Origin: Pseudoscleropodium purum
Lineage: Eukaryota; Streptophyta; Bryopsida; Hypnales; Brachytheciaceae
Direction: 5' to 3'
DNA: 64,000 nt
Assembly (NCBI GenBank): GCA_963969395.1
Contig: OZ017801.1
Coordinates: 436,501 to 500,500, forward strand
Shown here in pieces: positions 22,659 to 32,416 of the stretch. The notes below the pieces were generated by a model. It did no database searches and was not told the DNA's origin. It saw only the letters and a list, made by a program, of their open reading frames with translations. The position numbers and the translations under genes are program-made. The first letter of the stretch is position 1, and each line of letters begins with the position of its first letter.

Positions 22659-24389
22659 CGAGTCTCCTCCGCCATCTCCCGAGCGGCCGTCACGTCTTCC
22701 TGATAGGCGAAAAGTGTTGCCTTCAGTTTATCTACCTCCTCCTGCAACCGGCGGATCTCGGCTTCCTGCTTCCGGGTCTCTTCCGGATTCGTGATGCATT
22801 GCGCCACTTGTTCCGCCAAGTTGCTGTCCGGTGCAGCACCCACCAACTTGCCGATTGCCGCAAGCGTCCTGTGCTTCACCTCCCAATCCGCCCTGATGTT
22901 GCAGAGGACGTTGATCAGACCGTTGAACGGATCTTGCATATCTGGATCTCCCCCGGAATTGGTCTTCTCGGCTTCCGGTTTCTCCTCCGGGGCCGGTTTG
23001 TCTTGACCGGGAGGCGTCCCGCGCTTGTGTGGAGGCGTCAGCTTCTGTCGCTTGATCGGCGGCATCGGCTCCTCCTCTTCCTCGCTAGACTCCCGGTCTG
23101 ACCCGGAATCGGATTCCGCCTCGTCATCCGTCTTCGACTCCCCATACTTCAGGAGCACTTCCTGCGTCTTCCACGCCCTCTCCTCCGTATCGGTGAGGAC
23201 TTGGTTCTCCCGATAGAGGTGGAAGAGGTAAGGGCACACTAGAGTGGCCCTTTTCTTCCCAACCCTACTAACGAGCTGGGCCACGAGATCGGAAATGATC
23301 CGTGCCCAATCCACTTTCCGGGTACCACTGAGGGCACCGAAAATGGTGTTGCCGAGGGTGATCGTCACCCTGGTCGGCTTTTCCGGGTGAAGAACCGGAA
23401 CCAGGAATTGCAGGAGCCGACGGTGTCGGTCATCCAAGCAATCCTCGACCGCGTATCCGTCCTTCGGGTTGACGGCTCCCTTGAACTTCCCTCGGACAAA
23501 CTCATCCTTCCGGCTCGCCATTCCCAAACCTCCTGCCCGGAAACCGTAAACTGCTCTCCACATCCCCTCGTTCCAGCTGACGGGAGCTCCCCTCACGGTG
23601 TTGTCAAACTGGTTGGACAACTTTCCGAGGAGCTCCTTGACCATTCTCTCCTCCCTAAAACCCCAAGGTTTCTCGGCAAACCCTACGCAACCCATGGATT
23701 TGAGATCCTCCATGAGTTCAGCCTTTTCCGGCTCTGTGGAGGGAATAACCGGAATGACTTTTCGGAGCTTCACCTCGCCTCCAGAGGGACTCGCTTGTCT
23801 CGACCTACGTAGCTGAGGCATTCCCACTCACATCTACCTCACTCTCTCCTAGCCGCACGTCCCGTTCCTCACTTCCTCTCTCCGATCTCAACCGGAATCA
23901 AAACGAACAGAACACAAACGCACAGACGCACAAACGACAAAAACTCAACCGCGCGCTCTCAAGGTCGAGTTTCTAAAAGGGGGTGCAATAGTGAAAGCTC
24001 CTCCTTTTATAGTCCCTGGACCGTTTCCGGTTTGTCATCATGAATCCGATTTACCATCATAATCCGGTTCATCATCATCATCCAGTCCTAGACCTAATCC
24101 GTGTTGCATTCCGTTTCCGTCGTTAGTTACTCATAACCGGATTAGATCCAAGAAGCCCACTACTTCACGTTCCGTGCTAATTCTGAGTTTTCCTTTCCCA
24201 CCTAATCGGATCCGGTTAGCTAATGACTAGTTTCCGTTCCTATTTGGGTGTATACTAAGAAAATCAAAATTCTAAGCATCGACATGTACTTTGAAATTTA
24301 GGAACATCATCAGGCTCAATGCCATTGAGACAGCTGATGTAGAAATAGGGTTCAAATCCATGCACATTGCAACAAACGCTGTTTCCTAC

Positions 24390-25447
24390 ATCATTTCAGA
24401 CAATAGCAGCAATCGGGTGTCACGCTAAATTCAGAACAGTAGGTACACAGCAGTAATCTCGAACATTAGTCTGTGCCGAGATTTCTTGATTCCCACAACG
24501 ATGACACCTCCAGCAGCTTTCATGACAATCCGGTATCTATCAAGGGACATTTGTAAATGATGGTATCATCTTACAATTATATCATTCAAATTGGTACAGT
24601 ATGAATGTTAGTCTTAGAGAAAGTATCAGGAAATCAAAAGTCGACTAAACCTAAAACTAATTCATTAGAAGAAGGCGATTTTCATCTTCTTGTGTCGCTC
24701 CAAATATGCGAAGCAATGCAGCTAGTCCATTTCTGTAAGGACAGAGTTCCTTGTGGCTCTCCCAACAATGTAGTCAATCTCAAGCTGTTGAAACACTGAC
24801 AAGAAGCTCTACCAACTGATCACGTGAACTCCGTTCCGTGGAAAGAAGTCGGAAATCTTTCAACTACTTCCACGAAATCCTTCTCCGCAGTCATTTCACC
24901 CAACGAATAAGACCTCAGACAGGATTCTACTCATTCTGCTCAGTCTACTGCCTACTCTCTCAAACTTCACTCGCGCATGTAGCTAGAATGCATCAATTAA
25001 CTCAAACAAGGCAAGCTAATATTGAGCAGCGCGAAGGAAGAGTACACCTAAACTGCTCTTCTCAGCACCGAAGCTAGCTATGGCAGGGCGTCTCTATTGG
25101 GTAAAATGAGCAGCTACCGCAGCTCGGGACTCCTGCAACTTTTCATCACGCAAAGAGTCTCCTCAAAAACACATCCTCATCCTCTTCTTCCATGCCCTCC
25201 ATCGATGGCGCTATCGGTGGTGGCGGCATTCCTCGCCCATCCGCATGTAATTAGAGCCATCTCTTTCCCATCCAGCTCCTCTGTATCGTGTCCAAAACCT
25301 TTCCCTCAACTCATCCAGCTTACGACAATCCGGGTGATGCACAGTGACCTAGTTTTGGAGGCGGTGACATCCTTCGACACTAACCCTTTTTTAGTAAAGC
25401 CTCCGAAAATCTCAGTCTGCTCTTCCCCAATCATGAGCATGCCCATC
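24390..25447 (-). other. Introns and upstream region of the POLD1-like pseudogene
   Basis: Outside the three exon-like blocks of the pseudogene, this 1.1-kb stretch between E4 and E6 shows no other coding signal. The sequence continues past E6 at 28752, because CCATC is duplicated at 25443-25447 and 28752-28756, so E6 landed in the 5' flank of the same broken gene. Confidence 0.5.
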
Positions 25448-25720
25448 TGTCGCAGCTTAGAATTTTGATTTTCTTAGTATACACCCAAATAGGAACGGAA
25501 ACTAGTCATTAGCTAACCGGATCCGATTAGGTGGGAAAGGAAAACTCAGAATTAGCACGGAACGTGAAGTAGTGGGCTTCTTGGATCTAATCCGGTTATG
25601 AATAACTAACGACGGAAACGGAATGCAACACGGATTAGGTCTAGGACTGGATGATGATGATGAACCGGATTATGATGGTAAACCGGATTCATGATGACAA
25701 ACCGGAAAGGGTCCAGGGAC

Positions 25721-25729
25721 TATATAAGG
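25721..25729 (+). promoter_or_regulatory. TATA box of the E6 element
   Basis: TATATAAGG lies 190 bases before the ORF start and is followed by GAGCTTTCACTG. E7 has the same word at 50756-50764; the other copies carry it or TATAAAAGG at the equivalent place. It is a standard plant TATA motif at a sensible distance, so it probably drives the element ORF. Confidence 0.6.
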
Positions 25730-25910
25730 AGGAGCTTTCACTGTTGCACCCCCTTTTAGAAACTCGACCTTGAGAGCGCGCGGTTGAGTTTTTGTCGTTT
25801 GTGCGTCTGTGCGTTTGTGTTCTGTTCGTTTTGATTCCGGTTGAGATCGGAGAGAGGAAGTGAGGAACGGGACGTGCGGCTAGGAGAGAGTGAGGTAGAT
25901 GTGAGTGGGA

Positions 25911-27569
25911 ATGCCTCAGCTACGTAGGTCGAGACAAGCGAGTCCCTCTGGAGGCGAGGTGAAGCTCCGAAAAGTCATTCCGGTTATTCCCTCCACAGAG
26001 CCGGAAAAGGCTGAACTCATGGAGGATCTCAAATCCATGGGTTGCGTAGGGTTTGCCGAGAAACCTTGGGGTTTTAGGGAGGAGAGAATGGTCAAGGAGC
26101 TCCTCGGAAAGTTGTCCAACCAGTTTGACAACACCGTGAGGGGAGCTCCCGTCAGCTGGAACGAGGGGATGTGGAGAGCGGTTTACGGTTTCCGGGCAGG
26201 AGGTTTGGGAATGGCGAGCCGGAAGGATGAGTTTGTCCGAGGGAAGTTCAAGGGAGCCGTCAACCCGAAGGACGGATACGCGGTCGAGGATTGCGTGGAT
26301 GACCGACACCGTCGGCTCCTGCAATTCCTGGTTCCGGTTCTTCACCCGGAAAAGCCGACCAGGGTGACGATCACCCTCGGCAACACCATTTTCAGTGCCC
26401 TCAGGGGTACCCGGAAAGTGGATTGGGCACGGATCATTTCCGATCTCGTGGCCCAGCTCGTTAGTAGGGTTGGGAAGAAAAGGGCCACTCTAGTGTGCCC
26501 TTACCTCTTCCACCTCTATCGGGAGAACCAAGTCCTCACCGATACAGAGGAGAGGGCGTGGAAGACGCAAGAAGTGCTCCTGAAGTATGGGGAGTCGGAG
26601 ACGGATGACGAGGCGGAATCCGATTCCGGGTCAGACCGGGAGTCCAGCGAGGAAGAGGAGGAGCCGATGCCGCCGATCAAGCGACAGAAGCTGACGCCTC
26701 CACACAAGCGCGGGACGCCTCCCGGTCAAGACAAACCGGCCCCGGAGGAGAAACCGGAAGCCGAGAAGACCAATTCCGGGGGAGATCCGGATATGCAAGA
26801 TCCGTTCAACGGTCTGATCAACGTCCTCTGCAACATCAGGGCGGATTGGGAGGTGAAGCACAGGACGCTTGCGGCGATCGGCAAGTTGGTGGGTGCTGCA
26901 CCGGACAGCAAATTGGCGGAACAAGTGGCGGAGTGCATCACGAATCCGGAAGAGACCCGGAAGCAGGAAGCAGAGATCCGCCGGTTGCAGGAGGAGGTGG
27001 ATAAACTGAAGGCAACTCTTTTTGCCTATCAGGAAGACGTGACGGCCGCACGGGAGATGGCGGAAGAGACTCGGAAGATAGCGAAGTAGATCAAGGCGGT
27101 CCTGGGAGAGACCGGAACGGCCGCCGCCAAAGCGAAGCTCTTCGACGAGAAGATCCACGAAGAGAAGAAACTATCCGGTTTCCGGATGGTCCGGATTCTC
27201 GCGGACTTCGCTGAGCAGGTGGAGACGACAATGGTGGAGGGGCGGAAGGCAGCGGACCGGATCGAGGAGAGCAGCCGGAAGCTGACGGGAGCGACGTGCG
27301 ACAAAGATATTCACCTTTCTGACATCTGGCTACCGGATCTCTTTCCGGACGCGACCATTCAGAAGGATAGGAAGGATTGGACTCCTGAGTCCAAGAAGTC
27401 TGCACGGACTGGGACTCCGGGCACGAGACCGGATATCACCATCGACCTGGAGTCTCCACCTGGACCGAATCCTGTTGAGGGGGAACGGGTCCGAAATTTG
27501 AGTGAAGTCTTCGAGGAGCTAGTCCCGGAGGTCGGAAGCCCGACGATAGGATCTAGAGTTGTAGGGTAG
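25911..27569 (+). pseudogene. Family A element ORF in E6, one in-frame stop
   Basis: The frame is colinear with the intact protein from ATG (25911) to the stop at 27567-27569. It holds one TAG (27087-27089) replacing CAG in the coiled coil (RKIAK*IKAV). Downstream the frame is open and keeps the Pro/Asp-rich tail. A CAG to TAG transition at the same codon is also seen in E3, either shared ancestry or a recurrent mutation. Truncation would remove the last third of the protein. Confidence 0.85.
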
Positions 27570-28751
27570 ATAGGATTTTAATTTCAGTTAGGAGTAGGAG
27601 CGGATCCGGATCCGGATCCGGCTCAACAGTATTAGGTTAGACCGGAAGTTAGATTAGGGTGGCGGCGGACCCCGACGGGTTTTCCGCTCCTTTTTGTGCT
27701 TTTAGGGTTTTTACCCTTTGTATAGAAATCGGTTCCCGCGATGGGAATTGGAAGTTGTTCATTTTGCAAACCTCTTGTACTTTTCTATTCTCTTCATTGT
27801 GTGTCTCTCTCCAGCGCGACAGGATTGTATGATGTGGAGTTAGGATAGTACGAGCCGGTTTGTGAGTGATTTCTCCCCTTGGTGTTTATTTTCCGATCCT
27901 AGGTGCATGTGAGTAGGTACCGAAGAGTTGGGAGTGAACTTAGTTCCTCAGCACGTCTAGAGTTTGAGATTCCGGGTGAGAAAGCCGTTGTTAGGCTAGG
28001 CGGATAGGGAGGGATTCCTTAGCTGCGCTAGAACTCCCGGGTGGGAAATCCGGTTGAGTGTCCGATCTCCTGTGAGGTCTCACCACCCGTATGGGTAACG
28101 GAAGAACTTTAGTTGATGTTGGAACGGACGGGTGCACTTGTAACCACTTGTCTTCGCACGGATCGGAAGTAGCATCAAGGTCGTTGTAGTACGAGAGGGT
28201 CGAGTGTGGGGTCTTTGTGTGACCTACGACCCGGATTGCTATCTAGGTTGTTGTGAAGGACCAAACCGGATCCGGATTAGCTTAGGAGTTTAGGAAGTAG
28301 GACAGTGGGTCTTCAGCCACTATAAGTCACGGAAGGAGTGGTGGGCCTACCACTCTCAAAATTAAGCGGCGACCCCTCTGATGGTGAAACAGAGGCAAAA
28401 CTAAATCGGATAGGATTACGGGTACAGGATGACCATCCCGACCGGATTGGTCAGGACGGATTTCCAGGATCGGAAGTTGTGAGATCCTGGGATTTGGATA
28501 TTTGTACGGACCGGATAGTTAGTAGGACCGGAAGAAGGAGTAATCCGGTCTATAGTTATCCGGTGTGGTGGTATTTCTGGTTCTAGATCTAGGACCGGAA
28601 AGTAAGATTGGGATACTAACTGAGCTTAACTGCTTAATAGAGCTAGATACTTCACAGGATCTCGTGGGTTCGATCTTTAGAGTCACTTAGTTATACTCTA
28701 GAGCAATTTTTGTGAGTATAATGGGGAATTGACCTGCCCTGTGCTGCGACA

Positions 28752-29094
28752 CCATCAATCATCCACCACGAGACCTGCAATCCTTATCGTCGTCTGACTA
28801 GATCCGGAAACGCCAACGTGGTCGTCCCAGTTAAAACCCTTAATGCTTTATGCCAATTCAGCATATCTTCCGAATGCATCTTAGCGGGGTGATGTTTCAT
28901 ATCCATCCTTTACTTGGGTCATGCAATTTACTGATAATCAAGACACCACCGCAAACTGTTCACAACGAGATCAATTGGCTGCAAAAGTGAAGAAGAAGAA
29001 AAAGTTATCTCAAACATAACCTAACTCTCCAAAAAAGCAATAAGAGGACTATTGCTAACTTACAGGACATCACCTTTGGCGGCGAATGCTCCTG
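28752..29094. other. Intergenic DNA between E6 and the CR-like kinase gene
   Basis: No ORF or motif is recognised. The left part is the continuation of the POLD1-like 5' flank. The right part is the 3' flank of the minus-strand kinase gene. Confidence 0.4.
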
Positions 29095-31650
29095 TCACTT
29101 GTATAAGGTGCCTTCGCAGACCATCCGCTCGAATTCAAATTTGACTTTTATATAGTCTGTATTCTGCGCTGCCTCCAAAATCGGGCACCAATACTGAATC
29201 CTTGCGAAACACTTCTCCCAAAACACTCGAAGGTCGCCAAAGCGCATTCGATCAATACCATGTAATTCATTGGAGTATGACTTGTATCTCAACGCAAATA
29301 TACTATGGACGAGGGCTTCAAGATCATCTTTCTCCTCGGCCAGGACTTCATAAGAACCACTGTCTAACTGACCTAAAATCCTGTCCGAGGCGTACGTGAC
29401 TCCTCCATTGAATGCACGAGGTTCACCCCTTGCAACAGCATAACCCCAATCTAGGATGTATAGCCTGCCTTCGGCACTCATAATGTTCTCAGGTCGCACG
29501 TCACGATTGATGACCGCAAGGTCATGCGCTTCTCGAAGGACATCCACTAGTCCGGGCACCATATCCGACCAACTAGAGATACTCTTGCAATTCAACTTCT
29601 GTCCTACTGGAGAGATTTTCAGGGACTTGCCATCATCAAACCATCCGAACATCTGTGGCACCCCATTAACACCTTGCAACTTACTCAGCACACTGTGATC
29701 AATTTGCAAGCTCTTTGTAGAGTGAGGAATTTTGGCGGCATAGGATCTGCCACCAACATCTTTGACCAACACAACGTTACTTGTAGCTCCACACCCAAGA
29801 TAATCTACTGTTTCATACCGGACCCCGGACATTTCTAGCACAGGGAGCTCCAGGAAAAGGTCGCACGGACTGCTCTTCAGTAGGGCACACAAGACCTCAC
29901 AAACGTTGGTCAACTCATGATGAATCGCATACCTAAACTGACCCTTTTGCTCTCTGATGACCTTGAAGAATTGCACCTTCTCCAAATCTGTGACGCCCAC
30001 CAGTACGCAGGACCTGAAGTCTCCTAAGGTCTCCAACATCTTTTCTCCATAATGTGCAGCTTTCCCAAGATTATACAGACTATTGTATACTCCAGAGCCT
30101 GAGTGAAGCTCAAGTATCACCGCAGTCGATATGGGGACTGGTCTCCCATGGTGGTTTGGTGTAGCTTTTTTGTAGATGAGAACATCCGGCTTGAAATCAG
30201 GGCCATAAACAGATCTATTATTTCCTGTAAATTCTATCTTCCAGGGTAGTGAATCACTGTCGATCAAATATTTCACCAGTTCTTTGAACCTCTTCTCTGG
30301 CGTCATCTTCATGGTCTTATCCCATTCAGCCGTCGGCCACAATGCCTCCACCTCCTCACATGCCAAAGAAGTAGGCAAATAAAAGTTATCGTCAGTGCTA
30401 TTTTGTATAATTCTACCTCTATCTTGAAAGGTGCTTGAAGATGGTACGTGCATTCTTAACTTTAGGTCTTTCATCTCCAAACTCAGTTGTTCCATGCGTC
30501 GTAGCATAGTGTCATTCATTTCGGGTTGCTCCTTCAGATTTGCTGCAATGGACCCATATGATCGAACACATTAGATAGTCGTCTGCGGCTGCGCACAACT
30601 GAGAAAGACCACCATTTCAGCATATCCGTGTCCGAAATGGTGTACGTATAAATCTAGGAGAAGGCAACAGAAAAATGGCTGAGGTAGCTGGGAAGCTTAC
30701 TGTATAGATAGAAAACCTACAGACCACATGATGACATCTGGAAAAGACCGTCAAGACTAACGGGTTTAAAATGGAATGCTACTTGGTAAAAAGGACGTTC
30801 TACGCAGAAGAAAAAAAGCCCAATTATGGCAGACAACTCTAAAATTGAAGTATCCACTATTTGAGCAACGAACGGATGGATTGAGCGAGCATATCCACTT
30901 AGGACTGCAAATTCCCATCGACCGAAAGAATGAAAATCTTCCCTCATGTCTTCTTGGCTGGGACAGCTGGGAGAATAAGTTTCTGGATAGAAAACCTAGA
31001 AACTTATGATGGTATTCAGCTTTCGCAAAAGACCAAAGTTCAGAATATGAATGATACTTGGAAAAGAGACCACACTACGTAAAAGGGGGTCCAGTTCATG
31101 ACCGAGAATTCCAAATATCCGAAACTCTCCAAATAAAACAGAGATCAAGCGTTGGCAAAAATGGATTGGGCGAGTATATCCAGAGAGGACTGTGAAACAC
31201 AGCCAACTACGGAAGTGCAAGCAGTAATTCTGAACCTCAACGCAAAGATCTCGCGCCTCACAAAAAGCTTCAAACCCTAATTTGAGACGGCAAGATCCTC
31301 TGGCACTTACCTCGCTTTTGCAGTTCCGCCACCTGAATCCGTAGCTGCGCTTTCTCATCCCCTAGTTGCTTTTTCCGATCCCCTAGTTGCTTTTCCCGAT
31401 CCCGTAGTTGCACTTTCTCACCCCATAATTTCTTTGCCTGATCCCGTAGAACCAAGAGTTTTTCTTCCAGTTTCCCTACTCGAGCTAGATCGTCTTGGGA
31501 TGCAAGGTCTTTCTCCTTAGAAGCTTCACCAATCTCTGCTTCCACTTTTTCCACTTTTACTCTTACACACTCAATCTGCCCTTGCACTCGCTCGATCTGC
31601 CCTTGTACTCGCTCGACCTCCCCTTGCACTCTTTGGCCATCGGTGTCCAT
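29095..31650 (-). CDS. Crinkler/CR-type protein: coiled coil + PD-(D/E)xK-like domain + kinase, two exons
   Basis: Exon 1 (31650-31311) ends at a canonical GTAAGT donor. Exon 2 (30542-29095) starts after CATTGCAG. Both are phase 1, giving 595 residues from MDTDGQRV. An upstream in-frame ATG (31797) would add 49 residues. Residues 7-113 are a coiled coil with VQGQIERVQGQIE repeats. Residues about 170-310 resemble a restriction-nuclease fold: KPDVLI with Asp233, then AVILELH, where the usual ExK Lys is His260, so cleavage is doubtful. Residues about 360-560 are a kinase: GCGATS loop, AAK Lys384, INRDVRPEN (Asp461, Asn466), LDWG Asp478, and EEKDDLEALV as in fungal FunK1-like and CR kinases. HRD is NRD and DFG is DWG, but the catalytic Lys and Asp residues remain. 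Nuclease plus kinase is the layout of eukaryotic CR/Crinkler proteins. It is probably intact; its role in this host is unknown. Confidence 0.75.
30543..31310 (-). other. Intron of the CR-type gene with an internal diverged duplication
   Basis: A 768-bp GT-AG intron. Two segments, about 30700-30920 and 30985-31195, share blocks in the same order: ATAGAAAACCTA, ACTTGGAAAA or ACTTGGTAAA, then GGATTGRGCGAG with TATCCA and GAGGACTG or TAGGACTG. This looks like an old tandem duplication of roughly 290 bp. No ORF of interest is seen. Confidence 0.55.
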
Positions 31651-32037
31651 TGTGGAAGACGCGCACGGATCAAAGGCCGGATAGATCGAAACTACTGCAC
31701 CAGAATTTGGGACAATCATCAGGTACAAGTCACAATACTCTGGACCAAACCCAGCAAAAACTAAGAGGGTTCCACAGAGCGAAGCCACCAATCCCATTGA
31801 AGATTCAAAAGAAAAGGCTCCATCTCAAAAAAAAAATTCTAGAGAAAACTTGGGCAACTCAGTCAGGAGCAACAACCCAGAAGGAAATGAACAAAAAAGC
31901 ATGTTAATACTTTGTAACACTGCACAATCAAACCCTAAAGCAGACCTTGTCTAAAGACATATGCTAAGAATATAAACCGCACAACCTGTTCAACACTAAC
32001 CGCACAAGCTGTTCGACCTAAAACTGAGGTTAACTAA

Positions 32038-32413
32038 GAGCATCCCCACTCCAGCTTCCCTATCTGTATCCCTATACATCTTTTTCCATCCGTGTTGCTT
32101 GCAATAGGGAACCCCACTTGCACTGGGCATTCCCTAAAATTCCCACTTTCTGTATAATATTAACCTCGAAGTTACTGATCACTCTGGAGTGGGGATGCTC
32201 TCTCTGGACATGGCTGGTGGGGGACGCCAATTTTTTCTATTTTCAGAATACAGGTTACCAGTACCCTCTTCCCCAAACGCGAGCCAGTTTACAGGATTGG
32301 GACCCCCTCTCCCCAAAATTTTACGGATACAGCACTCTAGTGGGGGGGTCCCTTCCCTATCCAGATGAAATACATCCGGATAGGGATACAGCAGCCCCCG
32401 AGTGGGGATGCTC
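32038..32413. mobile_element. Harbinger/Tourist-like miniature element
   Basis: A 376-bp unit bounded by GAGCATCCCCACTC and its inverted complement GAGTGGGGATGCTC, flanked by TAA on both sides (32035-32037, 32414-32416). The 3-bp TAA duplication and short G-rich ends fit PIF/Harbinger MITEs. A second copy of the inverted end (GGAGTGGGGATGCTCT) lies inside at about 32189-32204, as if a shorter element had been extended or two had fused. No coding capacity. Confidence 0.7.
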
Positions 32414-32416
32414 TAA

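Larger units (their letters stand above)
18854..23821 (-). pseudogene. Family A element ORF in E4, split by E5
   Basis: The N-terminal 388 codons or so (23821-22659, MPQLRRSRQ start) and the C-terminal part (19354-18854, ending SRVVG) join in frame within EETRKVAEQIK when E5 and one CGAGT copy are removed. There is no other nonsense or frameshift. The sequence is near-identical to the E2 and E5 proteins, with small changes such as SKTDDE for SETDDE and a GSD for ESD in the acidic tract. See the E2 ORF for the layout. Confidence 0.85.
17672..24284 (-). mobile_element. Family A element E4 (outer; contains E5; inside POLD1-like exon)
   Basis: The left end is TGTCGCAGCACAGGG and the right end AAGCATCGACA (two changes in the 9-bp repeat). 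TGTAC flanks both sides perfectly (17667-17671 and 24285-24289). Removing E5 and its duplication leaves 3304 bp, identical in length to E5 and E6. Its ORF runs 23821-22659 and 19354-18854 and is open apart from the E5 insertion, so E4 was coding-competent when E5 landed. Confidence 0.93.
17662..25210 (-). pseudogene. POLD1: POLD1-like (DNA polymerase delta catalytic subunit) N-terminal pseudogene, split by E4
   Basis: Read on minus, about 25210-25085 gives MEEEDEDVFL then a block with ESRAAVAAHF, like the acidic start of plant POLD1. An exon at 24795-24686 gives FQQLEIDYIVG and, after a one-base deletion, GESHKEL with LLRIFGATQE. An exon at 24385-24285 gives NSVCCNVHGFEPYFYISC and DDVPKFQST, continuing past E4 to a GTGAGG donor (17662). 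These match the order of plant POLD1 N-termini as I remember them. Damage: TAG where a Trp is expected, one-base deletions, AT instead of GT at the donor after 24686, and E4 inside the third exon (TGTAC duplication). The exonuclease and polymerase domains are absent, so it is a truncated pseudogene. E6 lies just upstream (25448-28751). Confidence 0.75.
25448..28751 (+). mobile_element. Family A element E6 (full length, 3304 bp, plus strand)
   Basis: It begins TGTCGCAGCTTAG, ends CTGTGCTGCGACA, and has a perfect CCATC duplication. On + the order is: 5' end, TATATAAGG (25721-25729), ORF region 25911-27569, TATAGAAATCGG (27721), about 1 kb of conserved non-coding sequence with a small hairpin (28375-28395), 3' end. 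Confidence 0.94.
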
